Source of the DNA: HGM12587 sp964602445
GTDB lineage: Bacteria > Bacillota > Clostridia > Lachnospirales > Lachnospiraceae
Assembly: GCA_964602445.1 (NCBI GenBank)
Contig: CAZRQV010000003.1
Coordinates: forward strand, 1 to 64,000
Direction: 5' to 3'
Length of the DNA stretch: 64,000 nt
Below are positions 50,936 through 60,220 of the stretch, in pieces. The notes below the pieces were generated by a model. That model was not told the origin of the DNA. It saw nothing but the letters and a program-made list of their open reading frames with translations, and ran no database searches. Position 1 is the first letter of the stretch. The number at the start of each line of letters is the position of its first letter. Made by a program: the position numbers and the translations under genes.

Positions 50936-52201
50936 ATGAGCAGGATCATTTTTCATATTGATGTAAATTCGGCATATCTTAGCTGGACCGCTGTGGAAAA
51001 ATTGAAAAATGGATCTCAAGTGGATCTGCGGAAGATTCCGGCAATCATCGGTGGAGACGAGGCCAGCCGTCATGGAATCGTGCTGGCAAAATCAGAGTCT
51101 GCAAAAAAGTATGGAGTAACGACCGGAGAGCCGGTGGCAGCAGCATTTCGTAAGTGCGGAAATCTTGTTATGGAGCCGCCGGATCATCACATGTATTCCA
51201 GATACAGCAGGCAGCTGATGGATTATCTGCGAACTTATACGCCGGATATCGAACAGCTGTCGGTAGATGAATGTTTTCTGGATTATACGCCCATTGCTCA
51301 TTTGTATGGAGAGGCGGAAACATTTGCTTATCGTTTAAAGAAGGAGATTCGGGAAAATTTTGGATTTACCGTAAATATAGGAATTTCGGAAGTGAAGATT
51401 CTTGCAAAAATGGCCAGTGATTTCCAAAAGCCGGACAAGGTACATACACTGTGGAAATCAGAAATACCGGAGAAAATGTGGAAACTTCCGGTTTCGGATC
51501 TCTACATGGTAGGAAAGTCCTCTTTGCCGAAACTGCGGAATCTGGGAATTCATACCATCGGAGATCTGGCAAAAACAGATCGGGAAATCTTGGAAGCTCA
51601 TTTCAAAAGCTTTGGAAAATTAATTTGGGAAAATGCTAACGGAATCGGCAGTGATGTGGTAGAATCAGAAGAAACGGCTGCCAAGGGAGTGGGAAATTCT
51701 ACAACCCTGCGGGAAGATGCTGTGACTGCAGAAAGTGCGAAAAAAGTACTGCTGCTTTTGGCGGAATCCGTAGCAGAGCGGCTTCGCAAGCAGGATTTTC
51801 TGGCAGGAAATGTGGCAGTGGAGATCAAATATGCGGATTTCAGCAAATGTTCTCATCAGGCTCCATTATTGTCGCCCAGCAATTCTACAGGAAAAATTTA
51901 TGAGCTGTCCTGCCAGTTGTTTGATGAGTTATGGAACGGATCACCGATCCGCCTGTTAGGAATCCGTACCTCAAAACTGCAGGATGTGAAAGAGCCGGTG
52001 CAGCTGTCTTTGTTTGATCTGGATTTTTCGGCAAAGATCGGTGAAAAGAGCCGGGAGACAAGCAATACTGTTTCGGCAGAAAAATTGGAAAGACTGGATA
52101 AAGCAATGGATTCCATCAAACAAAAATATGGGAAACAGGCGGTAGTTCGGGGAAGCTTTTTGCTGAAAGAAACACAGCAGAAATCAGCACAGGAAAATTA
52201 G
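50936..52201 (+). CDS. dinB: DNA polymerase IV (Y-family)
   Basis: A 421-residue translesion polymerase. The catalytic site has D9 in IIFHIDVNSAY and D111/E112 in SVDECFLDY. The helix-hairpin-helix LRNLGIHTIGDLAK, little-finger domain and the C-terminal clamp-binding motif QLSLFDL (residues 356-362, matching the QL[SD]LF consensus) are all visible. Start is the ATG at 50936 after GGGAGGG; a frame from 50918 adds six residues only. A DUF815 ATPase and endonuclease IV follow, so the region is repair-rich. Confidence 0.95.
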   Translation: MSRIIFHIDVNSAYLSWTAVEKLKNGSQVDLRKIPAIIGGDEASRHGIVLAKSESAKKYGVTTGEPVAAAFRKCGNLVMEPPDHHMYSRYSRQLMDYLRTYTPDIEQLSVDECFLDYTPIAHLYGEAETFAYRLKKEIRENFGFTVNIGISEVKILAKMASDFQKPDKVHTLWKSEIPEKMWKLPVSDLYMVGKSSLPKLRNLGIHTIGDLAKTDREILEAHFKSFGKLIWENANGIGSDVVESEETAAKGVGNSTTLREDAVTAESAKKVLLLLAESVAERLRKQDFLAGNVAVEIKYADFSKCSHQAPLLSPSNSTGKIYELSCQLFDELWNGSPIRLLGIRTSKLQDVKEPVQLSLFDLDFSAKIGEKSRETSNTVSAEKLERLDKAMDSIKQKYGKQAVVRGSFLLKETQQKSAQEN

Positions 52202-52239
52202 AATGCAAAAAGAACAGGATACAGAAAAGAGGAATTGAA

Positions 52240-53544
52240 ATGTATAGAGAAGTTGCAAAATTGATATTATACAGAGATTTGGGAGAGGACAGTATTTTAA
52301 GGAAGCTGTCCGGAATCTTCGAAGATTTTGAAAAAGGAACGGCAGATCCGGCGAATCTGACGACCAGAATCTATGAACAGATGAAAGCTCTTTTGGATAC
52401 CGCAACGGTTTACGGATTTGATAAAAATCTGTGGCACAATTATCTGACATTCATTCTGCTGACTAATGAAAACTCCTTTTCCATGACCAGTGAAAAAGTG
52501 GGAGCCAATGATGGAACCGTAAATCACTTTGCAAAGGGAGATTTTAAGGTGTTTAAAAAGCTCTTTGATTTTGATTTTTCAAAAATCGAGGAGGCACTGG
52601 GAATCGACTGCTTTACGACGGTCTGTAATTATAAGGCCATCGGGAAAAAGGAACGAATGTACAATAAAAATGTCAGTGAAAAAGTGCAGGCAGTCAGTGA
52701 GAAAATCGAACAGGCAAAAGACGAAAACGAGATCTTTGAAATTGTAACAGAGTTTTATAAGGCTTACGGCGTGGGAATGTTTGGTCTGAATAAAGCATTC
52801 CGCATCAAAAGCAGTCCAAATGGTGTGGAATTTTTACCGATCAATAATACGGAAAAGGTAATGCTGAAAGATCTGGTAGGATATGAGATCCAGAAACAGA
52901 AACTGATCGATAATACAGAAGCCTTTGTGGAAGGCAGGGCAGCCAATAACTGTCTGCTCTTTGGTGACAGCGGAACCGGAAAATCTACCAGTATCAAAGC
53001 CATTCTGAATGAATATTATGACAGAGGCTTACGTATGATAGAAATTTACAAGCATCAGTTTCAGGATCTTTCCAACATCATTGCCCAGATTAAAAACAGA
53101 AATTATCGTTTTATCATTTATATGGATGATCTGTCCTTTGAAGAGTTTGAAATTGAATATAAATTTTTAAAAGCAGTCATTGAAGGCGGTATGGAGACAA
53201 AGCCGGACAATGTACTGATCTATGCAACCTCTAACCGAAGACATCTGATCAGAGAAACCTGGAGTGACCGTTCTGATATGTCTCAGGATGAACTGCACCG
53301 TTCCGATACGATGCAGGAAAAATTGTCTTTGGTAGCAAGATTTGGTGTAACCATTAACTACTCCAAACCGACCAAAAAAGAGTTTAACAATATTGTAGTG
53401 GAACTTGCGAAACGATATCCGCAGATTAAGCTGTCAGAAGAAGAACTGATGGCAAAGGCAAACGCTTGGGAAATGAGTCATGGAGGAATCTCCGGACGTA
53501 CTGCGCAGCAGTTTATCAATTATCTGGCAGGACAGGAAGCGTGA
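52240..53544 (+). CDS. AAA ATPase, DUF815 family
   Basis: A 434-residue cytosolic ATPase. Walker A is GDSGTGKST (about 242-250), Walker B is FIIYMDDLSFEE (about 296-307), and sensor elements lie in NVLIYATSNRRHLIRE with an arginine finger region after. The N-terminal 200 residues are helical and family-specific. Function is not established for DUF815; its neighbours here are pol IV and endonuclease IV, which at least suggests DNA-linked work, but the order may be incidental. Ribosome site is AGAGGAATTG. Confidence 0.9.
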   Translation: MYREVAKLILYRDLGEDSILRKLSGIFEDFEKGTADPANLTTRIYEQMKALLDTATVYGFDKNLWHNYLTFILLTNENSFSMTSEKVGANDGTVNHFAKGDFKVFKKLFDFDFSKIEEALGIDCFTTVCNYKAIGKKERMYNKNVSEKVQAVSEKIEQAKDENEIFEIVTEFYKAYGVGMFGLNKAFRIKSSPNGVEFLPINNTEKVMLKDLVGYEIQKQKLIDNTEAFVEGRAANNCLLFGDSGTGKSTSIKAILNEYYDRGLRMIEIYKHQFQDLSNIIAQIKNRNYRFIIYMDDLSFEEFEIEYKFLKAVIEGGMETKPDNVLIYATSNRRHLIRETWSDRSDMSQDELHRSDTMQEKLSLVARFGVTINYSKPTKKEFNNIVVELAKRYPQIKLSEEELMAKANAWEMSHGGISGRTAQQFINYLAGQEA

Positions 53545-53579
53545 AAAGTATAATATTGTCAAAATGAAAAGGAGAAAAA

Positions 53580-54464
53580 ATGGAATTGATTTTAGGTTCC
53601 CATGTGGGAATGAGCGGTAAAAAGATGATGCTTGGTTCCGTAGAAGAAGCATTATCCTATGGTGCCAATACATTTATGATCTATACAGGGGCACCGCAGA
53701 ATACGAGAAGAAAAGAGTTATCCGAATTAAATATTGAAGCAGCACAGAAGTGTATGGCTGAAAACGGCATTGAGCAGTTTATCGTTCATGCACCGTATAT
53801 CATCAATCTGGGCAATACCGTAAAACCGGAAACTTATGACATTGCAGTGAAATTTCTGGCAGTAGAGATCGAAAGAACCATTGCAATGGGAAGTAAGGTG
53901 CTGGTACTTCATCCGGGAGCTCATGTAGGTGCCGGTGTGGAAGCAGGAGTTGCATCGATCATCAAAGGTTTAAATGAAGTGCTGACTGCAGATATGGACT
54001 GCTATGTGGCATTGGAGACCATGGCAGGAAAGGGAACAGAGATCGGAAGAACCTTTGAAGAACTGGCAATGATTTATGACGGAGTGACACATAATGAAAA
54101 ACTTCGTGTATGTTTTGATACTTGTCATACCCATGATGCAGGCTATGACATTATCCATGATTTCGACGGAGTGATCGATCGATTTGACCGGCTGATCGGC
54201 AAAGATCAGATTGCAGCATTCCATATCAATGACAGCAAAAATGTATTTGGTGCCGGAAAAGACCGTCATGCAAATCTGGGACAGGGATATATCGGATTTG
54301 AAGCGATCAGAAATATTGTATACCATCCGGATTTTATGCATGTACCAAAGATTTTGGAAACACCTTGGATTCCGGCAGAAGACGGAAGCAAGGACAGTTT
54401 CCCGCCGTACAAAGAGGAAATCGCAATGCTTCGTGCTGCAGCACCGGAGAAAGAAAACTCTTAA
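53580..54464 (+). CDS. nfo: Deoxyribonuclease IV (AP endonuclease family 2)
   Basis: A 294-residue zinc endonuclease that nicks DNA at abasic sites in base-excision repair. The TIM barrel carries metal ligands in GSHVGMS, IVHAPYIINLG, LHPGAHVGAG, ALETMAG, FDTCHTHDAGYD and HINDSKN. All the trinuclear zinc residues can be found. The gene is 35 nt after the DUF815 gene with AAAGGAG, so may be in one transcript with it. Confidence 0.96.
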   Translation: MELILGSHVGMSGKKMMLGSVEEALSYGANTFMIYTGAPQNTRRKELSELNIEAAQKCMAENGIEQFIVHAPYIINLGNTVKPETYDIAVKFLAVEIERTIAMGSKVLVLHPGAHVGAGVEAGVASIIKGLNEVLTADMDCYVALETMAGKGTEIGRTFEELAMIYDGVTHNEKLRVCFDTCHTHDAGYDIIHDFDGVIDRFDRLIGKDQIAAFHINDSKNVFGAGKDRHANLGQGYIGFEAIRNIVYHPDFMHVPKILETPWIPAEDGSKDSFPPYKEEIAMLRAAAPEKENS

Positions 54465-54478
54465 AAATCCCTAAATCG

Positions 54479-54507
54479 TTGAAAAACTTTAGGAACAATG
54501 CTATAAT
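54479..54507 (+). promoter_or_regulatory. Promoter of argS
   Basis: TTGAAA (54479-54484) and a perfect TATAAT (54502-54507) are 17 nt apart. Confidence 0.85.
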
Positions 54508-54514
54508 AAGCCAT

Positions 54515-54555
54515 TCAGGGACAAAATCTGTATCAGAGTGAAAAAATGTCCCTGA
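54515..54555 (+). other. Leader hairpin of argS
   Basis: TCAGGGACA (54515-54523) and TGTCCCTGA (54547-54555) form a perfect 9-bp stem with a 23-nt loop at the very 5' end of the message, about 50 nt before the start codon. No T-box signature and no T run. Confidence 0.7.
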
Positions 54556-54603
54556 TGATCCTATGAAAATATCAATACACATACTTACGAGAAAGGAACA
54601 TGT

Positions 54604-56370
54604 ATGAAAAAGATCATAGATTTAATCGAAGCCGAAGTTGTAAAGGCTTTTGAAGCAGCAGAAATCGATACCAAATTTGCAAAAGTATCCTTATCTAACC
54701 GCCCTGACCTTTGCGAATATCAGTGCAATGGTGCCATGGCAGCGGCAAAACAGTATAAAAAAGCACCGATCATGATCGCGAATGCAGTGGTTGAAAAACT
54801 GGCAGAAAGCAAATGCTTTGCAGAAGTGACCGCAGTGAATCCGGGCTTTATTAATATCAAGATTGCACCTGCATTTTTATCAGAATATTTAAATGGTATG
54901 CAGGAAGATGAAAGACTTGGATGTGAAAAAGTAGAAAAACCGGAAACCATCGTGATTGATTACGGCGGACCAAACGTAGCAAAACCACTGCACGTAGGGC
55001 ATCTTCGTTCTGCAATCATCGGTGAAAGTGTAAAACGAATCAGCAGATTTATGGGACACAATGTCATTGGTGACGTACATCTGGGTGACTGGGGACTTCA
55101 GCTGGGTCTGATCATTACAGAATTAAAAGAAAGAAAACCGGATCTGGTTTATTATGATGAAAGCTATACCGGAGAATATCCGGAAGAAGCACCATTTACC
55201 ATTTCTGAATTAGAAGAAATCTATCCGACTGCCAGCGGTAAGTCAAAAGTAGATGAAGAATTCAAAAAGGCAGCTATGGAAGCAACACACCAGTTGCAGC
55301 AGGGCAGAAGAGGATATCGTGCATTACTGCAGCATATTTTAAATGTTTCTGTAACTGACCTGAAGAAAAACTATGCAAACTTAAACGTTTCCTTCGACCT
55401 TTGGAAAGGGGAATCCGATGCACAGGCTTACATTCCGGCCATGGTAGAACGTCTGACCAAAGAAGGCTATGCTTATATGAGTGAAGGCGCTCTGGTAGTT
55501 GATGTTAAGAAGGAAGATGATACCAAGGAAATTCCTCCATGTATGATCTTAAAATCTGACGGTGCAAGTCTCTATACAACAACAGACCTTGCTACACTGG
55601 TTCAGCGTGAAGAAGATTTCCATCCGGATAAAGTCATCTATGTAGTAGACAAACGTCAGGAAATGCACTTTATTCAGGTATTCCGCTGTGCAAAGAAAAC
55701 AGGTATTGTGGGAGAAAATACAGACCTGAAATTCTTAGGTTTCGGTACAATGAACGGCAAAGACGGAAAACCGTTTAAGACTCGTGACGGCGGAGTTATG
55801 AGACTGGAAACACTGATCCATGACATCAATGAACAGATGTATGGAAAGATTATGGAACGTGGAGAAATGTCTGAAGAAGAAGCAAGAAAGACTGCAAAGA
55901 TCGTAGGACTTTCAGCAGTGAAATACGGAGATCTTTCTAACCAGGCTTCCAAAGATTATATCTTTGATATTGACCGTTTCACTTCTTCCGAAGGAGATAC
56001 CGGTCCATATATTCTTTACACTATCGCACGTATTAAATCAATTCTGAGAAAATACGAAGAAGTGAAAGGCGGAGTAAAGACACTTGCCATCGGCGAAGCA
56101 ACCAACGAAAGTGAAAAAGCACTGATGCTGGAACTGACCAAATTCAATGCTATGATGGAAAATGCATGTGAAGAAAATGCACCGCATAAGGTATGTGCAT
56201 TCATCTACGATCTGGCCAATGCATTTAATAAATTTTACCATGAAACAAAGATCATGGGAGAAGAAGATGAAGCGAAACAGGCATCTTACATTGCACTGCT
56301 CGTTCTGACAAGAAAAGTATTAGAAACCTGTATTGATGTGCTTGGTTTTGAAGCACCGGACAGAATGTAA
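54604..56370 (+). CDS. argS: Arginyl-tRNA synthetase
   Basis: A 588-residue class I synthetase. It has the N-terminal Add1 domain (about 1-110), HIGH-type motif in GGPNVAKPLHVGHLRSAIIGE, catalytic core, and the C-terminal DALR anticodon domain (about 465-588, with NAFNKFYHETKIM). The KMSKS element is missing as in most ArgRS, replaced by PFKTRDGGVMRL. The start at 54604 is behind AGAAAGGA. It has its own promoter, leader hairpin and terminator. Confidence 0.96.
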   Translation: MKKIIDLIEAEVVKAFEAAEIDTKFAKVSLSNRPDLCEYQCNGAMAAAKQYKKAPIMIANAVVEKLAESKCFAEVTAVNPGFINIKIAPAFLSEYLNGMQEDERLGCEKVEKPETIVIDYGGPNVAKPLHVGHLRSAIIGESVKRISRFMGHNVIGDVHLGDWGLQLGLIITELKERKPDLVYYDESYTGEYPEEAPFTISELEEIYPTASGKSKVDEEFKKAAMEATHQLQQGRRGYRALLQHILNVSVTDLKKNYANLNVSFDLWKGESDAQAYIPAMVERLTKEGYAYMSEGALVVDVKKEDDTKEIPPCMILKSDGASLYTTTDLATLVQREEDFHPDKVIYVVDKRQEMHFIQVFRCAKKTGIVGENTDLKFLGFGTMNGKDGKPFKTRDGGVMRLETLIHDINEQMYGKIMERGEMSEEEARKTAKIVGLSAVKYGDLSNQASKDYIFDIDRFTSSEGDTGPYILYTIARIKSILRKYEEVKGGVKTLAIGEATNESEKALMLELTKFNAMMENACEENAPHKVCAFIYDLANAFNKFYHETKIMGEEDEAKQASYIALLVLTRKVLETCIDVLGFEAPDRM

Positions 56371-56376
56371 TCATCG

Positions 56377-56406
56377 ACAGCGTGGGAGTTCCCACGCTGT
56401 TTTTTG
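56377..56406 (+). terminator. Terminator of argS
   Basis: ACAGCGTGGGA (56377-56387) pairs with TCCCACGCTGT (56390-56400), then TTTTTTG. Confidence 0.93.
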
Positions 56407-56433
56407 AAATCTTAGGTAGCACTTAGGGAGAAT

Positions 56434-57345
56434 ATGGGGTATACTGATACTATGTTTGAAAAAGTTGAAATACCAAAAATAAAAGAACATCGATGGCAAA
56501 AAATAATCGGCATTCTGCTTTTTCTGATCGTGTTTTTGTCTGCGGGAATTTTCTTGTATGATGATTTTTATACGTTAAAAGAAGCAGATCTGATCCTTTT
56601 TATGGGGCAGAGTAATATGAGCGGTGCGGCAGGCAGTGCGCCGGAAGCTCCGAAGCTGATCAAAGGAGCCGGATATGAATACAAAGCAGTGACCCAGCCG
56701 GAAGGTTTGTGTGAACTGACTGAGCCTTTCGGGAAAGAGGAGCATAGGGAAGGCTATCTGGATGACAGAGAACTTTTAGAAAGAAAAGGTTCCTTGGTGA
56801 CTGCATTTGTCAATGCTTACTATCAGGAAACCGGAGAACGTGTTGTGGCAGTATCTGCATCCAGAGGATCTGCAAGGGTCAGCTCCTTTAACAATTATCT
56901 GGTAGAAGATGTTCTGGATCGGCTGCAGAATGCAAAACGGGTCATGACGGAGCAGAAAGTCAACATCCGTCATATTTATATGGTCTGGTTTCAGGGAGAA
57001 ACGGATGCCTATCTGAACACTTCGGAGGAGGAATATATCGGTGAAATGCAGAAACTTTTGTATACACTGCAGCCGGAAGGTGTGGAACGATGTTTTGTCA
57101 TTCAGATCGGCAATGTGGAAATGTCCGGTGAAAAAGTAGATACTGCTCCAATGCAGGAAATTCAGCAGAAATTGTGTGAAAACGATGAGAATTTTGTTCT
57201 GGTTTCTGTGTTGCCGAAAACGCTCAGCGGAGAGAATTATATGGAAGACCAGATCCATTTCACTCAGCAGGGACTGAATCTGATCGGTGAAGATGCAGGA
57301 ATGCATGCTGGAAGTTATGTGAAAACCAATTCGGAAGGAAAATGA
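56434..57345 (+). CDS. Membrane-anchored SGNH/SASA-type carbohydrate esterase
   Basis: A 303-residue protein with a membrane segment (about 24-42) and an external SASA/DUF303 hydrolase domain. The catalytic Ser60 is in LFMGQSNMSG, an MVWFQGETDA block (about 185-194) carries the GEtD motif, and the Asp/His pair is in EDQIHFTQQG. This family removes acetyl groups from sialic acid or other sugars; the substrate here is unknown. The ribosome site AGGGAG is close to the ATG at 56434; the ATG at 56452 is an alternative. The CPBP gene follows by 4 nt. Confidence 0.85.
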   Translation: MGYTDTMFEKVEIPKIKEHRWQKIIGILLFLIVFLSAGIFLYDDFYTLKEADLILFMGQSNMSGAAGSAPEAPKLIKGAGYEYKAVTQPEGLCELTEPFGKEEHREGYLDDRELLERKGSLVTAFVNAYYQETGERVVAVSASRGSARVSSFNNYLVEDVLDRLQNAKRVMTEQKVNIRHIYMVWFQGETDAYLNTSEEEYIGEMQKLLYTLQPEGVERCFVIQIGNVEMSGEKVDTAPMQEIQQKLCENDENFVLVSVLPKTLSGENYMEDQIHFTQQGLNLIGEDAGMHAGSYVKTNSEGK

Positions 57346-57349
57346 TAGG

Positions 57350-58273
57350 ATGAAACAAGATTCATTTTTAGTTAAAACGTGGAAAGTGCTGTGGCCGCTG
57401 GTCATTTATGTACTCGCCCAATATGCCACATCTTTGGTCGGAATGATCATTTTAGGTGTGATCAGTGCATCGAAAATCGATGCAGCAGGAGGAAATGTAA
57501 CTGCGGACAGTATCGCAGCAGGGGTAGAGAACATGTATTATCAGTATGCGATCCTGTTTTTGATCGCAGCTGCGCTGATCTCCATTCCGATCTACTATCG
57601 GATCTATCGAAAAGACTGGGAAAGAGCAGGAGAAAGAAAACGAAATATACCGATGGAAAGTCGGGATTATGCAGTGATCATCCTGTGCAGTGCCGCACTG
57701 GCAGTGGCAGCCAACAATATCATTTCACTGACACCGCTTCCGTATCTCTTTCCGGGCTACGAAGAAACCAATGAAGTTCTTTTTGGTGGCGGTATGTTCC
57801 TTCAGATTCTGGGTGCAGGCTGTCTGGGCTGTATCGTAGAGGAAATGAGTCTGCGAGGCATTACATATCTTCGGATGAAACGGTACTGGGGAAAACGTAA
57901 AGCATTGTTTTTCAGTGCCCTGGTATTTGGACTTTATCACGGAAATGTGGTTCAGGCAGTGTACGCCTTTGTTTTAGGTCTGTTTTTTGCATGGGTGTAT
58001 GAACGTTATGATAGTCTGTGGGCACCGATTCTGGCGCATATGTCAGCCAATCTTTTTGTGATCCTGCTGTCTTCGGCAGAGGCTGTTACGAATTTTATGA
58101 GCACTCTGGTAGGCTATTGTCTGATCACCTGTATTTCAATTCTGATCTTCAGCTATGGCTGGAAATTTATGAAACAGACCAATCCGTTGGTAGAACTGGA
58201 ATTTGTCGAAAAAGAACCGGATACATTAAAAGGACTGACGGACGAATATCATGAACAGGAACATAAGGAGTAA
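57350..58273 (+). CDS. CPBP family intramembrane glutamic endopeptidase
   Basis: A 307-residue membrane protein with eight or so hydrophobic segments. The three CPBP (Abi) motifs are present: EEMSLR (164-169), FGLYHG, and HMSANLF. These match the metal-dependent Rce1-type proteases, whose targets in bacteria include small peptides and bacteriocin-linked substrates. The gene lies 4 nt after the esterase gene and 5 nt before the AI-2E-type permease gene, so all three are one operon. The substrate is unknown. Confidence 0.9.
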   Translation: MKQDSFLVKTWKVLWPLVIYVLAQYATSLVGMIILGVISASKIDAAGGNVTADSIAAGVENMYYQYAILFLIAAALISIPIYYRIYRKDWERAGERKRNIPMESRDYAVIILCSAALAVAANNIISLTPLPYLFPGYEETNEVLFGGGMFLQILGAGCLGCIVEEMSLRGITYLRMKRYWGKRKALFFSALVFGLYHGNVVQAVYAFVLGLFFAWVYERYDSLWAPILAHMSANLFVILLSSAEAVTNFMSTLVGYCLITCISILIFSYGWKFMKQTNPLVELEFVEKEPDTLKGLTDEYHEQEHKE

Positions 58274-58278
58274 AAACG

Positions 58279-59574
58279 TTGAATCGAAAAAAAGAATTTG
58301 AAAAATATATCTGTTTAATGATGGCAGGATTTGGAGCCATTGCACTGAGTATCCTGTTTTTCTTCTTTTTATACAAGCTGGATTTTGTGACAAATGTGCT
58401 GAAACGTGCAGTAAGTACCTTAATGCCGTTTATTTACGGCTGTGTGCTGGCCTATCTGATCTATCCGATCAGTCAGGTAATCGCTGCTTATCTGGATAAG
58501 CTGACAGAAGATAAATATAAAAAGATTACATCAAAAGTAGGAATTTTCAGTGGATTGATCTTGTTTGGAATTGCTATTTACTTGCTTTTATATATGGTGC
58601 TTCCGCAGTTAATGGACAGTATCATTTCCATTGCAGTTGGAATGCCGAATATGGTTTCTAATATTTCTGAATGGATCGGAGGGCTGTTCAGCGACAATGC
58701 ACAGCTGCAGCAGTTAGCGGAACTGACGATTGAGAATTCATCCACAGAATTACAAAGCTGGCTGACGGGAACCATGATTCCGAAAGCTCAGGAAATGATC
58801 GGGAATCTTTCGGCAAGTGTACTTTCTACGGTCAGTGGCTTGTTTGACTTTGTGATCGGGATTATCGTTTGTATTTACATTTTAAATTCTGCCGATAAAC
58901 TGAAACGGCAGGCGAAGATGATCGTGATGGCATTGGTGCCGAAAAAAACAGCAGATACCGTGTTTGATCTTGTTAATGAGATCGATCTTTGTTTCGGTGG
59001 ATTTATCAGAGGAAAAATGCTGGATTCCCTGATCATCGGTATTCTCTGCTTTATCTGTGTATCTTTAATGAAGATGCCGTATACCGTTTTGATCAGCACC
59101 ATTGTAGGTGTGACTAATATCATTCCGTTTTTCGGTCCGTTTATTGGAGCAGTTCCAAGTGCATTGCTTGTTTTGACGGTCAGCCCGATCCAGAGTTTGT
59201 ATTTTATCATTTTCGTGTTCATCCTTCAGCAGTTTGACGGAAATATTCTCGGTCCGGCGATCCTGGGACAGAGTACCGGACTTGGAAGTATCTGGGTACT
59301 GTTTTCTATTCTGATTTTTGGAGATATGTTTGGATTTGTAGGAATGATCATCGGTGTACCGTTGTTCTCCGTAATCTATTTCCTGATCAGCAAATATGTG
59401 TTTAAGATGCTGAAAATCAAAGAAATGGGTGGAGAAATCGAAGATTACCGTTCCAGATATCCGGATAAACGAAAAGAACGGGATGAGAAAAATGTGCAGA
59501 AGGAGCTGGGGAAAGCAGAGCGTCTTCGCAAATGGGAGAATTTTATTCAGAGAATTAGAAGAAACAGCAAATAA
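58279..59574 (+). CDS. AI-2E family transporter
   Basis: A 431-residue membrane protein with about eight segments and the AI-2E transporter (PerM/UPF0118) pattern: VLKRAVSTLMPFIYGCVLAYLI near the start, the IVGVTNIIPFFGPFIGAVPSA block, and QQFDGNILGPAILG with the following GLGSIWVLFSILIFG. Its start is TTG at 58279 after AAGGAG; no ATG is better placed. A basic, coiled C-terminal tail (about 390-431) faces the cytosol. Transported molecules in this family differ; autoinducer export is proved only for some members. Confidence 0.9.
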   Translation: MNRKKEFEKYICLMMAGFGAIALSILFFFFLYKLDFVTNVLKRAVSTLMPFIYGCVLAYLIYPISQVIAAYLDKLTEDKYKKITSKVGIFSGLILFGIAIYLLLYMVLPQLMDSIISIAVGMPNMVSNISEWIGGLFSDNAQLQQLAELTIENSSTELQSWLTGTMIPKAQEMIGNLSASVLSTVSGLFDFVIGIIVCIYILNSADKLKRQAKMIVMALVPKKTADTVFDLVNEIDLCFGGFIRGKMLDSLIIGILCFICVSLMKMPYTVLISTIVGVTNIIPFFGPFIGAVPSALLVLTVSPIQSLYFIIFVFILQQFDGNILGPAILGQSTGLGSIWVLFSILIFGDMFGFVGMIIGVPLFSVIYFLISKYVFKMLKIKEMGGEIEDYRSRYPDKRKERDEKNVQKELGKAERLRKWENFIQRIRRNSK

Positions 59575-59620
59575 AATGATTTTGTTGGGAAAAACAGACA
59601 ATTTAAGAAAAGATTTTTTG

Positions 59621-59652
59621 AAAACGTCAGCATTTCTGCTGACGTTTTTTTA
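59621..59652 (+). terminator. Terminator of the esterase-CPBP-AI-2E operon
   Basis: AAAACGTCAGCA (59621-59632) pairs with TGCTGACGTTTT (59637-59648), followed by a T run. Confidence 0.94.
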
Positions 59653-59660
59653 AAAAGTCC

Positions 59661-59740
59661 TTGCAATAGGAAAATGGTTGGTATAAACTGGACACGTGGA
59701 GCAAAGTGGCATAAAGTGGAGTACATGAGGTGGAAAGTGG
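59661..59740 (+). promoter_or_regulatory. dcw promoter and MraZ operator
   Basis: TTGCAA (59661-59666) and TATAAA (59682-59687) form a likely promoter with a short 15-nt spacer. Downstream, GTGGAG, GTGGCA and GTGGAG occur at 59696, 59706 and 59716, exactly 10 nt apart, with further GTGG at 59730 and 59737. The helically phased GTGG repeats are the known operator form of MraZ, whose gene is next. The site overlaps the expected transcription start, fitting repression. Confidence 0.85.
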
Positions 59741-59769
59741 AGTACTTCATCTGGAAGTAGGTGATTGCA

Positions 59770-60195
59770 TTGTTCATAGGAGAATACAATCATACAATAG
59801 ATACGAAAGGCAGGCTGATCATTCCTTCTAAATTCCGTGAACTGCTGGGAGAGCAGGTCGTGGCTACGAGAGGATTGGATGGCTGTCTATTTCTGTCTCA
59901 GGTGGAAGAATGGAAAAGTTTTGAGGAAAAACTAAGGAACTTGCCGTTGGCTGACAAGAAAGCCAGAAAATTAAAACGTTTTTTTGCGTCAGGGGCAGCA
60001 TTTTGCGATATCGATAAACAGGGACGTGTCTTGATTCCGGTACCTCTTCGGGAATTTGCAGAAATTGATAAAGACGTAATTTTGATCGGTGCGATCAACC
60101 GTATTGAATTATGGGACAAAGAACGATACAGAGAAATGAACGATTATGATGACGTAGATGACATCATAGAAGAATTGGAACTGGATTTAAATTAA
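59770..60195 (+). CDS. mraZ: Transcriptional regulator MraZ
   Basis: The 141-residue first gene of the dcw cluster, a ring-forming DNA-binding protein with two AbrB-like domains: FIGEYNHTIDTKGRLIIPSKFRE (about 2-24) and CDIDKQGRVLIPVPLREFAEIDKDV (about 78-102). I prefer the TTG at 59770 (6 nt after AGGTG), which gives the family opening M-F-I-G-E-Y; a GTG at 59761 would add three residues. MraZ binds the repeated GTGG boxes just upstream, so this gene is autoregulated. Confidence 0.93.
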   Translation: MFIGEYNHTIDTKGRLIIPSKFRELLGEQVVATRGLDGCLFLSQVEEWKSFEEKLRNLPLADKKARKLKRFFASGAAFCDIDKQGRVLIPVPLREFAEIDKDVILIGAINRIELWDKERYREMNDYDDVDDIIEELELDLN

Positions 60196-60220
60196 TTAGA
60201 GGATGTATAGAGGAAGGCAG

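Noticed and set aside
54479..54603. T-box before argS
   Set aside because: The leader is too short and lacks the T-box signature.
56776..57405. Minus-strand open frame (209 codons) opposite the esterase gene
   Set aside because: Antisense to a gene with full SGNH motifs; no ribosome site or family.
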